In this document: positions 36,789 to 45,296 of the stretch, in pieces | Numbering within the stretch: position 1 is the stretch's first letter | How the letters are laid out: each line of letters opens with the position of its first letter | Origin: Pseudomonas bubulae | GTDB taxonomy: Bacteria; Pseudomonadota; Gammaproteobacteria; Pseudomonadales; Pseudomonadaceae | Length of the DNA: 64,000 nt | Reading direction: 5' to 3' | Assembly: GCF_037023725.1 (NCBI RefSeq) | Contig: NZ_CP146077.1 | Span: forward strand, 3,323,001 to 3,387,000 | Notes under the pieces: generated by a model | What the model was told of the DNA's origin: nothing | What the model saw: the letters and a program-made list of their open reading frames with translations, nothing else | Databases searched by the model: none | Translations under genes and position numbers: made by a program

Positions 36789-37064
36789 TTGACTAAAGAC
36801 CGCAGCTGGACTCAAGACTATAAGACAGTGGGCTACGGAGTGGTAAGCACCCATCCGGCGAAGTCGGCGCAAGCGAAAAAACCAACAACAATATCTCGCC
36901 TGACTTCAGCCAGTGACATCATCGGCAATAGTAAAAGCCATGCTTACTATCTTCCTGAAGGTTGCCCAATCCACGACAAGGTATCCTCGAGAAACCAGAT
37001 AACCTTTGAGTCAGAATCCGCAGCTAAATTGGCGGGCTACGGGAAAGCAGGAAGCTTTAAATGA
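36789..37064 (+). CDS. Small protein with sunset/Ada-like metal-binding motif
   Basis: A 91-codon frame whose second half, IIGNSKSHAYYLPEGCPIHD with KVSSRNQITFESESAAKLAG and YGKAG, matches the short sunset/Ada-like domain (GN..SH.YH.P.CP....SP.N.V.F.S..EA..AGYRKAG) found at the end of secreted nucleases and as stand-alone proteins. The usual final cysteine after GYRKAG is missing. No signal peptide or good ribosome site is seen. It may be a fragment of a longer gene. Confidence 0.5.
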   Translation: MTKDRSWTQDYKTVGYGVVSTHPAKSAQAKKPTTISRLTSASDIIGNSKSHAYYLPEGCPIHDKVSSRNQITFESESAAKLAGYGKAGSFK

Positions 37065-37077
37065 GACAGCAGCCCAG

Positions 37078-37524
37078 ATGACTATGGAAACCGAATCCCC
37101 TGCCCCGTTCCTACAATCGGGCGACACAGCACTGCTATTCGACGGCACCTGCAAGCTCTGTAACGGATGGGCGCGATTGATTATCCACTATGACCATGCT
37201 TATCGAATTCAGCTCGCTGCGGTTCAGTCGCCGGAAGGCCAAGAGCTGTTGAGGTGGGCCGGGCTACCTCTGGACGAATTCAACACCATTGTTCTTATCT
37301 CCAACAACAAGGTGTCCATACGTTCTGAGGCGATGTTCGAGATTTTGAGTCGCCTGGATGCACCATGGCGCTGGCTAAAAGCTGCTCGAGTCATGCCGGC
37401 AGCAATGCGGGATTGGATGTATGACAAAATTGCCCTGAATCGTTACAGGCTTTTCGGAAGATATGACTCCATCCATCTTCCGACCGCCGATCATGATCGC
37501 CGTTTTTTGAAAAAAAATCGGTAA
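37078..37524 (+). CDS. DUF393 (DCC family) thiol-disulfide oxidoreductase-like protein, second copy
   Basis: A protein of 148 residues. TALLFDGTCKLCNGWARLII holds the D-G-x-C-x2-C motif, and RYRLFGRYDSIHLPTADHDR is the typical C-terminus of the yuxK-like DUF393 branch. It differs clearly from the copy at 34073, so the two are not recent duplicates. The start is uncertain; ATG at 37078 or 37084 both lack a strong ribosome site. Confidence 0.8.
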   Translation: MTMETESPAPFLQSGDTALLFDGTCKLCNGWARLIIHYDHAYRIQLAAVQSPEGQELLRWAGLPLDEFNTIVLISNNKVSIRSEAMFEILSRLDAPWRWLKAARVMPAAMRDWMYDKIALNRYRLFGRYDSIHLPTADHDRRFLKKNR

Positions 37525-37605
37525 CCATGGACTCTAGATACTCTAGTAGGCGTAGCATAGTGGTACTGGCCAAGACGTAGGCTCAGGAGCATAGCTCCCC
37601 TCATT

Positions 37606-37776
37606 TTGCATGATGGAGTTGAAAGTGACAACTTGCCACATAAGGCCAAGTATTTCCAGGTTCAAGCTTTTAGAGATGAGTTCGCAATAATATGCGTCTA
37701 TTGCGTTAAAACTGGTGGCGAGGCGTTTGGTGAAAGAGTGAGGCAAGCGCTAGATCAGGCGAGTATTAAAGCCTAA
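37606..37776 (+). other. Unassigned short reading frame
   Basis: The plus strand reads KYFQVQAFRDEFAIICVYCV and GEAFGERVRQALDQASIKA to a stop, which looks protein-like. It could be a gene tail; there is no ATG and I do not recognise it. Confidence 0.25.
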
Positions 37777-38056
37777 TTGGGCTTAGCTACGATAAGTACA
37801 AAAACAACATTTAATCAGCACTGAAACTCGCGAACAGAAAGATACACGAGTAGAAAAGACTAAAAAATTCAGCGCAACCAGGATTTAATTTGAGACGAAA
37901 ATAAATCTCGAATTTTGGTATGTCCGACACCAGAAACTATATTTTAGCTTCAGGTCATCTGCGTTTTTTCACCATATAATTAAAGCATATCATAACACCT
38001 CTATTTAATTTATATCCTAATCGGTTTAAATATCGAGAAATTGGGAAAAACCTGCA
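37777..38056. other. AT-rich gap downstream of the EAL gene
   Basis: No gene, hairpin or repeat supported. Confidence 0.3.
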
Positions 38057-38836
38057 TTAGGAAAAAATCGCAAGTGCCAGTCTGGACGTATCAGGTCTTG
38101 CAAATAAGTATCCCTGCATAAGATCTACCCCTAAACCGAGCAGTGTATCACTCTCCTCACAGGTCTCAACACCTTCGGCCACGATCATTATATTTAAACG
38201 TTTTGCGACTAACACCACACCTTCAACTATTGCAGTTCTAACCGGATCTTTATCGATATTTCTAGTAAGCGCCATATCAATTTTCAGTACGTGCGGCTGA
38301 AACATAGCCAATAAATTTAGACCCGAGTAACCCGAGCCGAAATCGTCGATTGAGGTAGTAAACCCTTGACGTTCGTACTCTTCGAAAATTCCCTTTAGAT
38401 GAATAGGATCATCGACACGCTCACCTTCGGTCACTTCGAACATGAGTCTTTCTGGAGGAAATCCAAATAGCCTGGCGGCCTCTAGAGTTGCTCGAATGCA
38501 GGTCTCGGCTCGATACACGGCATTTGGCAAAAAATTGATGCTTAGCTTACATTCTGGAATGCTCAGCAAACCTAATTGCGTCGCTCTCTCGATAGCCTTG
38601 ACTCGACATGCTTGGTCAAAGCGGTATCGGTTTTCATCATTAACCTGATCCAAGATGCTTGCCGCCGACTCACCGTTCACCCCGCGTACAAGGGCTTCAT
38701 AGGCAAAGGTTGTGCGCGTTCTTACGTTAACGATTGGCTGGAAAGCCATTATGAAATCGAACCCCAACCCATCTATATTTTGGCACTCTGTGCAGCCGAC
38801 TGACACGACCGCAGTGCGTACGATATTACGGGTCAT
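38057..38836 (-). CDS. Stand-alone EAL-domain c-di-GMP phosphodiesterase
   Basis: A protein of 259 residues consisting of one EAL domain. Catalytic motifs are complete: AYEALVRG, LSINFLPNAV, FEVTEGERV, SIDDFGSGYSG and KIDMALTR, then VAEGVETCEE and QGYLFARP. So it should hydrolyse c-di-GMP. The start is the ATG seven bases after GGAGG; the longer frame is not needed. It is divergent from a short LOV photoreceptor gene across 377 bases, which raises the possibility that blue light controls it. Confidence 0.93.
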   Translation of the reverse strand: MTRNIVRTAVVSVGCTECQNIDGLGFDFIMAFQPIVNVRTRTTFAYEALVRGVNGESAASILDQVNDENRYRFDQACRVKAIERATQLGLLSIPECKLSINFLPNAVYRAETCIRATLEAARLFGFPPERLMFEVTEGERVDDPIHLKGIFEEYERQGFTTSIDDFGSGYSGLNLLAMFQPHVLKIDMALTRNIDKDPVRTAIVEGVVLVAKRLNIMIVAEGVETCEESDTLLGLGVDLMQGYLFARPDTSRLALAIFS

Positions 38837-39213
38837 GGCTGATCCTCCAATTTCAAGCGAGTGTGAAGCTACATTTTTTCGAGATTTCACTGAGTTATCG
38901 GTACGAATCTAGTTTTGCTGAAGGCTCATGTTTATCGCGTGCAAGGCAGCAACGAAATTGAGCCTATGGCCCTGATTTTACTGACACTATCAACCTGCTT
39001 GCAAGCGAGGCATTTGCAAGAGAGTGCAATTACCTTGACCGTTCGGCGGAGTAACCTTGACGGCATTTAGTTTGGCACACTGGATCGATTTAGAGAAGTA
39101 ATCAGAAATGATTTAGAAATTGATTCCGCAGCGATAAAAATATTGCATTGGTACCTCAAAAAGTTAGATCCGCCAGCTATTATAAAATTTTAAACTCTCA
39201 ATGGAGACTGAAG
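38837..39213. promoter_or_regulatory. Shared divergent region of EAL and LOV genes
   Basis: The 377-base gap carries the ribosome sites of both genes (GGAGG for EAL, GGAG for LOV). AT-rich near the LOV side. I cannot identify a specific operator. Confidence 0.4.
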
Positions 39214-39675
39214 GTGATCGACGCAAAACTACTGACACTAATGATTGAGACATCTAATGATGGCATCGTTATTGCTGAACAGGAAGGCGATGAGAACATC
39301 CTGATCTACGCTAACCCCGCCTTCCAGCGCCTGACGGGTTATGACGTTGACGACATCCTGTATCAAGACTGCCGCTTCCTGCAGGGTGATGACCGAGACC
39401 AAGCGGGCTTGGCCGTTATCCGCGAGGCGATAAAGATGCATCAGCCCTGCCGGCAAGTCATTCGCAACTATCGTAAGGACGGCAGTATTTTTTGGAATGA
39501 GCTATCTATCACCCCAGTATTCAACGAGGAAGATCAACTTACCTATTACATCGGTATCCAGAAGGACGTTAGCGTCGAATTTGAGGCTAGCAAGCGCGTG
39601 CATGAGCTAGAAGCGGAGGTTGCAAGGTTAAAAACTCAATTGGCTCAATCGCAACGTGAATCGCCCGAAGCGTGA
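39214..39675 (+). CDS. Short LOV blue-light photoreceptor (PpSB-LOV type)
   Basis: A protein of 153 residues: short N-cap, one LOV core, C-terminal coiled helix. The flavin-binding motif is YQDCRFLQGDDRDQ with the photoactive Cys at residue 53, the same position as in PpSB1-LOV of P. putida; QVIRNYRKDGSIFWNELSIT and GIQKDVS are also near identical to that family as I remember it. Such proteins form a flavin-cysteinyl adduct in blue light and dimerise through the C-terminal helix; they have no effector domain. The start is GTG seven bases after GGAG; the earlier frame from 39148 has no ribosome site. Confidence 0.93.
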   Translation: MIDAKLLTLMIETSNDGIVIAEQEGDENILIYANPAFQRLTGYDVDDILYQDCRFLQGDDRDQAGLAVIREAIKMHQPCRQVIRNYRKDGSIFWNELSITPVFNEEDQLTYYIGIQKDVSVEFEASKRVHELEAEVARLKTQLAQSQRESPEA

Positions 39676-40126
39676 TAGCACCTGAATTGAAGCTTGGTCT
39701 GCGTCGGCGTATAGAACATCATCGACACGAAGATACTCATAGAGTGCCTTCCCAAGACGATAGACAATACGTTCGTCATTATGCTGAAACTCGGGTAAAA
39801 CCTGCTGTTTGAGAGGCTATATGATGCTACCTGTTACACCCGCGCTGCGGGCAATGGGCTCGTGAATTTGCCACTCTGCCTGGGACTTCCACCAAGATGC
39901 AGTGACCAGAATAGCCAGCTCGGTTAATCGAAGCTCTAAGCGAGTACCGTATCTGCAAAACGCACCAAGCCTTTGGGCATGGCTGGCAAGCTCGGGACTT
40001 TGAATCCATGCTCAAAACGGGCCATCAAGCTTGCCTCGTGGGCCGATAAGAATTTCTCTAATGACGGCTCTTTGTGATTCGTCCATCTGATCTTCAGAAA
40101 GCGGTGTGAGGCGCGATTGTATGGCC
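39676..40126 (-). pseudogene. Carboxymuconolactone decarboxylase-family gene with two in-frame stops
   Basis: The minus strand reads MAIQSRLTPLSEDQMDESQR, VIREILIGPRGKLDG, a TGA at 40012-40014, AWIQSPELASHAQRLGAFCR, LELRLTELAILVTASWWKSQ, then a TAG at 39817-39819 and LKQQVLPEFQHNDERIVYRL. This is the AhpD/CMD fold; ELAILVTASWWKSQAEWQIH is its core. Everything is in one frame except for the two stops, so decay is recent. The 3' end runs into the LOV gene. Confidence 0.8.
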
Positions 40127-40329
40127 ATATCTAATAATCCTTTAGGCGCCACCTCGCAGGTAGATTTCTAGAATATATTCGCAGCGTTTTTTCTGATTTT
40201 TGGATTAAAACTGCTGCTCGCATGAAACCGCCTGCAATAGTTTAAATTTGCATAACTCAACACTGGAAAAGATGAGGGTAGCCCCCATCTGGCGGCTAGG
40301 ACGCTTCGCATTCCGGCGTGACATACTTC
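40127..40329. other. Gap between chemoreceptor and CMD relic
   Basis: No gene seen; upstream region of the CMD relic and end of the leftward chemoreceptor gene. Confidence 0.3.
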
Positions 40330-41643
40330 CTAAGCGATCTGATTTGCGAATTTTCCTACGGCGTCGACCACCCTCATGGCACCATCCTGAATTTCTACAA
40401 TTACCTCGCCTGCCTGGGTAGCTAATTCGAGGCCCTGCTCCGCTTGGGACTTGCTATTTGCCATCTCACCCATGGTCTCATCGACCAGTTTCTGATTTTG
40501 CAAGACGACAGACGCAATTTCTTCCGTAGCGGTACTGGTGTGCCCTGCCAATTTCCGGACTTCGTCAGCGACGACAGCAAAGCCTCGACCCTGCTCACCT
40601 GCGCGGGCAGCTTCAATTGCAGCATTCAATGCCAACAAGTTGGTTTGTTGGGCGATGCCGCTGATAGTTTGGATGATCGAGCTGATCAACACTGACTGCT
40701 TTCCTAGCGCTTCGACGCCAGCGGAGGCGACCTGCATATCGACCGCGACTTTGCGCATGGTGTGCATAGTATCCTTAACTACGACTGCTCCACGCTGAGC
40801 AGTGACATCAGTCTGCTGCGAGATTTCAAATGCAGTTTGGGCTGCCTTACTGACCTCTTGTTCGTGGGTAACTTGGTCGGTGACAACGGTCGCAAACTTA
40901 ACCACTTTGCAAAGTGCTCCTTCAGTGTCATAAACCGGGTTGTACGTAGCTTCCAGCCATACAGTTTGACCACGACTGTCAATTCGTTCAAATCGGCCTG
41001 CGACAAACTCACCCTTGTTCAAGGTTGACCAAAAATCCTTGTATTTCTGGGATGAAGCTGCCTCTGGCTTACAGAAAATACGATGGTGACTGCCTTTAGC
41101 TTGGCCCAAGCTGTAGCCCATCGCTTTTAAAAATTGGTCATTAGCCATGAGCACATGCCCCGTGAGATCGAACTCGATCACCGCCGTCGAGCGAAGTAGT
41201 GCATCAATGAAGGACGCGTTTTCGGATGCTTTTTCCACTCGAGAGGTAATGTTCGTCGCATGGCAGGTGATATGACTCAACCTGCCAGCGCAATCAACTA
41301 TGGGCTGCCAATGTGCATGCAGCCACACCAACGAACCGTCAGCATGCAGGTACCTGTATTCGTCTGAGATGGAATTACCTGCGGCTACTGCTGCGCGAAA
41401 GTTATGAAAACACGGAAGCTTGGATACGTATTTCGGAACGATATCAGCCATGGCACGACCTAGAAGCTGATTCTGGGTGTAGCCCAAAGCATGCGCAAAA
41501 CTTTCATTGCATGCGGTAATTTCGAAAGCAGAATCAATAATCAGCGTAAGCATTTCTCGATTTAAGCCGTCGCGTAGTTGACGCAGCTCCGACAGCTCCG
41601 CTGTTTGAGCCTGCAGCTGATTCTTGATTTTCTTATTGAACAT
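40330..41643 (-). CDS. Soluble PAS-PAS methyl-accepting chemotaxis protein (BdlA/Aer-like)
   Basis: A protein of 437 residues without membrane helices. Two PAS units (about 30-150 and 150-270, the second with [20 protein letters not shown]) are followed by an MCP signalling domain whose hairpin tip is [20 protein letters not shown] then [11 protein letters not shown]. The layout PAS-PAS-MCP is that of BdlA, which controls biofilm dispersal through c-di-GMP in P. aeruginosa, and of soluble Aer-like receptors. The signalling helices are short and end at QIA. The ATG follows AGGTGG. It stands near EAL and LOV genes, so a link to c-di-GMP is plausible but inferred. Confidence 0.88.
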   Translation of the reverse strand: MFNKKIKNQLQAQTAELSELRQLRDGLNREMLTLIIDSAFEITACNESFAHALGYTQNQLLGRAMADIVPKYVSKLPCFHNFRAAVAAGNSISDEYRYLHADGSLVWLHAHWQPIVDCAGRLSHITCHATNITSRVEKASENASFIDALLRSTAVIEFDLTGHVLMANDQFLKAMGYSLGQAKGSHHRIFCKPEAASSQKYKDFWSTLNKGEFVAGRFERIDSRGQTVWLEATYNPVYDTEGALCKVVKFATVVTDQVTHEQEVSKAAQTAFEISQQTDVTAQRGAVVVKDTMHTMRKVAVDMQVASAGVEALGKQSVLISSIIQTISGIAQQTNLLALNAAIEAARAGEQGRGFAVVADEVRKLAGHTSTATEEIASVVLQNQKLVDETMGEMANSKSQAEQGLELATQAGEVIVEIQDGAMRVVDAVGKFANQIA

Positions 41644-41906
41644 GCGAAACCACCTGTTGAGTGTTAATGATTCTATCGGCATGGTCAGTTGCACTTTGAG
41701 CCATGAGACGAGCGAAAGCTGTACGGAACGGAATGACACTGTCAGGTTGCTAAGCTATCTTGACTTGGCGTACTCCGTCGAAGCCCGAAAGACAACCTCA
41801 GATCCGCCATAAGGCACCGCGAAAAAACTGATTTCGGGGTGAAAGTTGGGGCCGCTCCCAGCTTTGAGCTTTGAGCTTTGAGAATTTATTGTAAAATAAC
41901 TTATAC

Positions 41907-42162
41907 AAAATGAATATCGCTGTACAAGAATTAGAGATAGCGACTACCCCCTTTATTTTGAGGGTGAGCGCATACTCTGTGCACGAGGAGCAAGCTCCTA
42001 AGTGCGCGGGCAACACAAGATCGTCTTCTATTTTTTGAAATCAGTGACGCCTTCGACGCAAAATCTCTGAGGTTAGCTCTCATGCAAATCGAGTCATCAC
42101 TGCACGCTAGGGTTGACGATGGAACGTGGATCACAGGCTTGGACGCTGCGCTTTTGTAGTAG
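41907..42162 (+). pseudogene. DUF393 (DCC family) relic
   Basis: Reads YFEGECILCARGASS, then after a shift RATQDRLLFFEISDAFDAKS and LMQIESSLHARVDDGTWITG with LDAAL. It aligns with LYFDGECPLCAREIKFLQGR and MQSSLHACFADGLWVTGLDA of the intact gene at 34073. The start codon is CTG where the paralogue has ATG, and the sequence just upstream (AACTTATACAA) is conserved. Confidence 0.8.
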
Positions 42163-42224
42163 CAGATGCTAAACAAACTCCAGGCAGCCAAACGTCGCCT
42201 GTCGGAGGTGTTGATGAAAAAATG

Positions 42225-42770
42225 CTAACTGCCTGTGCCTGATCTTGGGTGATCAGCTGTCGTTCGAGCTCGCCTCACTGCAGAGCTTGAATGACGAAAG
42301 CTATACGGTGCTAATGGTGGATGTGATGAGAAAGCCAGCCATTACTTAACGGCGGCGGGAGCCCTGTAGGAGGCGCTTGGAACTTTGATGCTGAAAACCG
42401 AAAGGCGCTATCTAAGGGCGTAAGGCACCCGTAACCCGCGCGCTTCGCACCTGACGCAATCACTGAAGATGCCCTGTCATTGGTGCTCAAGTTATTCACA
42501 AGCCACTATGGCACTCTCAACACGTTCAACTATCCGGTTAACCATGCTGAAGCTCAGGCCCTCTGGCCTCTGGGATTACTTCCTCGAATAGGGTCTGGCA
42601 GCCTTTGGCGACTATCAGGACGCAATGACGAGCAATGAACCGTTTCTGTTTCATGTCCGGATACCTGTACGTCAGTTCGCAGCACTGAAGGCTGATTGTC
42701 GTGATACAGGTTGGCTCAAATACTTCTGAAATGAGCACAGGTTCGCCTCAGACGGCGTGATTGACTAACA
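42225..42770 (+). pseudogene. Cryptochrome/photolyase-family relic
   Basis: Frame pieces read CLILGDQLSFELASLQSLND, VLMVDVM, GGAWNFDAENRKALSKG, FAPDAITEDALSLVLKLF, TLNTFNYPVNHAEAQA, and GLAAFGDYQDAMTSNEPFLF. These are landmarks of the cryptochrome/deoxyribodipyrimidine photolyase-related family (Fe-S (6-4) photolyase branch: LILGDQL, GGxWNFDxENR, FGDYQDAM..PFLFH). Several shifts and an internal deletion shorten it from about 500 codons to about 180. It was probably the light-driven repair enzyme of the folE cluster. Confidence 0.8.
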
Positions 42771-42993
42771 TTCTATCGCCCATTTCCAAATTGGATTAAG
42801 GAGTTCGTGATTTGGATGGACGGCTATGTCGTAACATCCTAGAGCCTAGACAACATATAGCTCCCATAGAAGCACTAAGACGCAGCATTAGTGATCATAA
42901 TTTACTTTTCATGCAGATTAAGTCATTTACAGTCCTACCTAGCCCAAGCCTAAGTCTTTAGAGTGCACCGAACACTCAACTATCGGCGTCATT
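42771..42993. other. Upstream region of the thioesterase gene
   Basis: No gene seen; should contain the thioesterase promoter. Confidence 0.3.
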
Positions 42994-43539
42994 ATGAATC
43001 TCTGGTTTCGACTTCTCCTCATGCTACTGCGGCGACCTTGGCGCAACCCGGCACAAGGACTGGAGTCAACCGTCATCCGAATGCGCGTATGGCCACTGGA
43101 TCTCGATTTCAATCGACACGTCACCAATGGCCGATATTTCACGCTAGCTGATGTCGGACGCATGGATTTCGTTCTGCGCAGTGGCGCATATCGAGTGGCG
43201 ATTAGAGCAAAAGCGCTACCAATCGTTGGTGACACCTGGGGTAAATTTCGTCGTGAGCTCAGGCTCTTTGAAGCGTTTGAAGTACACACCAAGATGCTGG
43301 GCTGGGACGACAAATGGAGCTTTATGGAACATCGGTTTGTGAGCAAAGGCAGGGTGATCGGAGTTGTAGTGATGCGGGGTCTATTTCGCTCAGCAAAAGG
43401 GATTATTCCACCAGGCGAGTTTGTTCGAGACTTGGGATTGCCCGAAAAGTCGCCAGCGATGCCGCAATGGCTGACATCGTGGTCAGAAAATTGCGATGTC
43501 ATGAGCAGTGAACTCAGAGACGAAGAAAAGCATCAATGA
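42994..43539 (+). CDS. Hotdog-fold thioesterase family protein
   Basis: A protein of 181 residues. WPLDLDFNRHVTNGRYFTLA resembles the D-x-D-x-N-x-H-V-N-x-x-Y motif of 4HBT/Them6-like acyl-CoA thioesterases, with the Asp-Asn-His set present. An N-terminal hydrophobic patch (WFRLLLMLLRRPW) is typical of the Them6-like branch. Substrate unknown. Homologues often occur in Pseudomonas light-response or lipid-modification clusters, which agrees with the setting, but that is inference. Start ATG lacks a strong ribosome site. Confidence 0.8.
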   Translation: MNLWFRLLLMLLRRPWRNPAQGLESTVIRMRVWPLDLDFNRHVTNGRYFTLADVGRMDFVLRSGAYRVAIRAKALPIVGDTWGKFRRELRLFEAFEVHTKMLGWDDKWSFMEHRFVSKGRVIGVVVMRGLFRSAKGIIPPGEFVRDLGLPEKSPAMPQWLTSWSENCDVMSSELRDEEKHQ

Positions 43540-43555
43540 TCGATCATGCATAAGG

Positions 43556-43626
43556 TACGGAAATGTCCAGACGTTACATTTGAATGGGCATCCCAAAACA
43601 CGTTCAAGCATACTCGCAAGATGTGC
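43556..43626 (-). pseudogene. Fragment of a second NmrA-like reductase gene
   Basis: The minus strand reads LASMLERVLGCPFKCNVWTF, matching VASLLERVLGRPFKRNVWTV of the intact gene at 31621-32577, also at DNA level over about 60 bases. Nothing else of the gene is left. Confidence 0.65.
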
Positions 43627-43939
43627 TCGCAGGCCTCTTACTAGCTACATTCTCTCTACGGCGAATTAGCGCAGTTGTGAGGCTGTTACATCGCCACCGA
43701 ACTCTGGCTAAATGCCATCCCCTTTGCGGCAACTTAATTCATGTCTTCGTTGAAACGAATCAGCACTTGAATAGCCTGCTCGGCAGTCTTACTGAACATG
43801 CTCGCCATGCCGCTGAGTCATGCTATACAAACCTGGGACGTGCGGCTGATGCTTTGGGGCGAGTTCTGCTCTGGCGGGAGTTCGAGTGTCCTGCCTAAGG
43901 ATCCTGGCAAGGTGATTGATGCCTGTAGATAAAGAACAC
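43627..43939. other. Gene-free stretch
   Basis: About 310 bases without a supported gene or repeat. Confidence 0.25.
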
Positions 43940-44290
43940 TCACTGCACAATCTCTTCGGCCTGTTGTATGAATTTGGCCGCCTGTTTTTCACTCAAGCGA
44001 TCGTCTTTGACTAGCTGCCGTAAGCAAGTACCCCAGCCGGTTAGACCGGCGCCACCATGGTCGGCCAGTTGTTTTCCTAAGCGGTAAATCATCTGCCGCT
44101 GCACATCTCGGTCATGCGGCGCGATCTTTTCAAAGTTGAGGGCGCGAAACACGGCCGTCGTTAACAATCCTTCGGCTGGGTGGGCCGCCCGTAGGTCTTT
44201 CATGCAGCGTTTTAGTCGCCCTTGCACAAGAGGCATGCACGGTTTCCTTGTCCGAGTCAGTGACCGACTGCTCGTAAAGCCAGTAGCCAT
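43940..44290 (-). CDS. Unrecognised protein, probably a truncated gene
   Basis: An open frame of 116 codons. The part from about residue 28 (KRCMKDLRAAHPAEGLLTTA, QRQMIYRLGKQLADHGGAGL, SEKQAAKFIQQAEEIVQ) looks like a real helical protein, while the first residues overlap another open frame and look unlike coding. It lies directly downstream of the resolvase relic in the same orientation, so it may be transposon or plasmid cargo. I do not recognise a family. Confidence 0.45.
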   Translation of the reverse strand: MATGFTSSRSLTRTRKPCMPLVQGRLKRCMKDLRAAHPAEGLLTTAVFRALNFEKIAPHDRDVQRQMIYRLGKQLADHGGAGLTGWGTCLRQLVKDDRLSEKQAAKFIQQAEEIVQ

Positions 44291-44395
44291 GGGGGTGGCG
44301 TACCAGTGTAGGGGGCTGTGGTTTCCGTGCCCACAAAAAAAGGCCCCAGACTCTTATCAAGTTTGGGGGCCTTTGGACATAAGCTGCGTTCAATC

Positions 44396-44945
44396 TATTT
44401 AGGCAACGCACGGTATAGCGTGGCTCGATGCACACCCAAAAGACGTGCAACCTCGGCCACTGATTTACCCTCATTAATCAACCTACGTGCTTGGGTTATC
44501 TACTCAGAAGTCAAAACAGGCTTTGGCCCAAATCGAACGCCTTTGGCTTTCGCAGCAGCTCGGCCAGCACTGGTTCGCTCGCCAATGATAGAGCGCTAAA
44601 AGTCAGCAATCCCGGCGGATATCGTTAAACCATGCGCCCAGCTGGAGAGGTGGTGTCGGCCCAAGGCTCAGCAAGTGAACGCAGGCCTACACCTAAATTT
44701 TTGAGTCGTTCTGAAATGTGGAGCAGGTCGGTTGTTGACCTGGCCAATCGATCCAACCGCGTCACGGTCAATACATCACCTGGTCGCAAATGATCGAGCA
44801 GCGTCTCAGTTCAGGACAGTCTTGCTTAGCCCCACTGACCTTTTCTTCAAGGATTCGCTGACAACCATTTTGCCCTAGGGAAATCCGTTGCTGCTCCAGA
44901 TACTGACCTGCGTCGAAACCCTAGCGTAACCAATCTGCTGCCCTG
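44396..44945 (-). pseudogene. Tn3-type serine resolvase (tnpR) relic
   Basis: From right to left: QIGYARVSTQ, a shift, GCQRILEEKVSGAKQD, LDHLRPGDVLTVTRLDRLAR with STTDLLHISERLKNLGVGL, a shift, then RTSAGRAAAKAKGVRFGPK and SVAEVARLLGVHRATLYRAL. These are the catalytic-serine region, the E helix and the C-terminal helix-turn-helix of Tn3-family resolvases. At least three lesions make it inactive. The repeated TGTCGCA/TGCGACA motifs upstream would be its res site. Confidence 0.8.
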
Positions 44946-44954
44946 CATGTTCCA

Positions 44955-45260
44955 TGAAGCACCTGTCGCATTTGTTGTCGCAGGTTGTTTATGACGTGCG
45001 ACAGATTTATGCGACAAGTCACAGGCAGCAAATCCAGCGGCAGAACCGCTGCCGCACAAATTAGGAGTAAGGCGACAGTTAAGGCTTGCCGCAACGTGTA
45101 GGCCGGGCCAAAAGCAGACAGTGGTGCATCAGTAATGATGCACCCATCACTGTCGCGCTCGTACGTAGTACTGTCGCGCTTAAAAAATCATCTTTTAGGC
45201 TGATCAAAAGATTATGTATGGCGATGAAAAGTTATACGACATACACTCAGCTATTCTGCG
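44955..45260. repeat. Putative res site region with repeated TGTCGCA motifs
   Basis: Upstream of the resolvase relic the heptamer TGTCGCA or its complement TGCGACA occurs at least four times within 60 bases (about 44962-45020), with further GCGACA copies at about 45071 and 45248. Around 45125-45150 TGCATCA and TGATGCA form a hairpin around GTAA, and CTGTCGCGCT occurs twice (about 45155-45181). Such clustered inverted dimer sites are how Tn3-family res sites look. Confidence 0.5.
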
Positions 45261-45296
45261 ACAGGAATGTCGCCTAATAAAAAATAAGGAGCAATT

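Noticed and set aside
34538..43540. A MerR/LitR-type regulator for the light cluster
   Set aside because: I read all frames of this interval for a MerR helix-turn-helix and found none.
44130..44474. 114-codon minus-strand frame beside the resolvase relic
   Set aside because: It overlaps two better-supported frames and shows no recognisable pattern beyond a short stretch.
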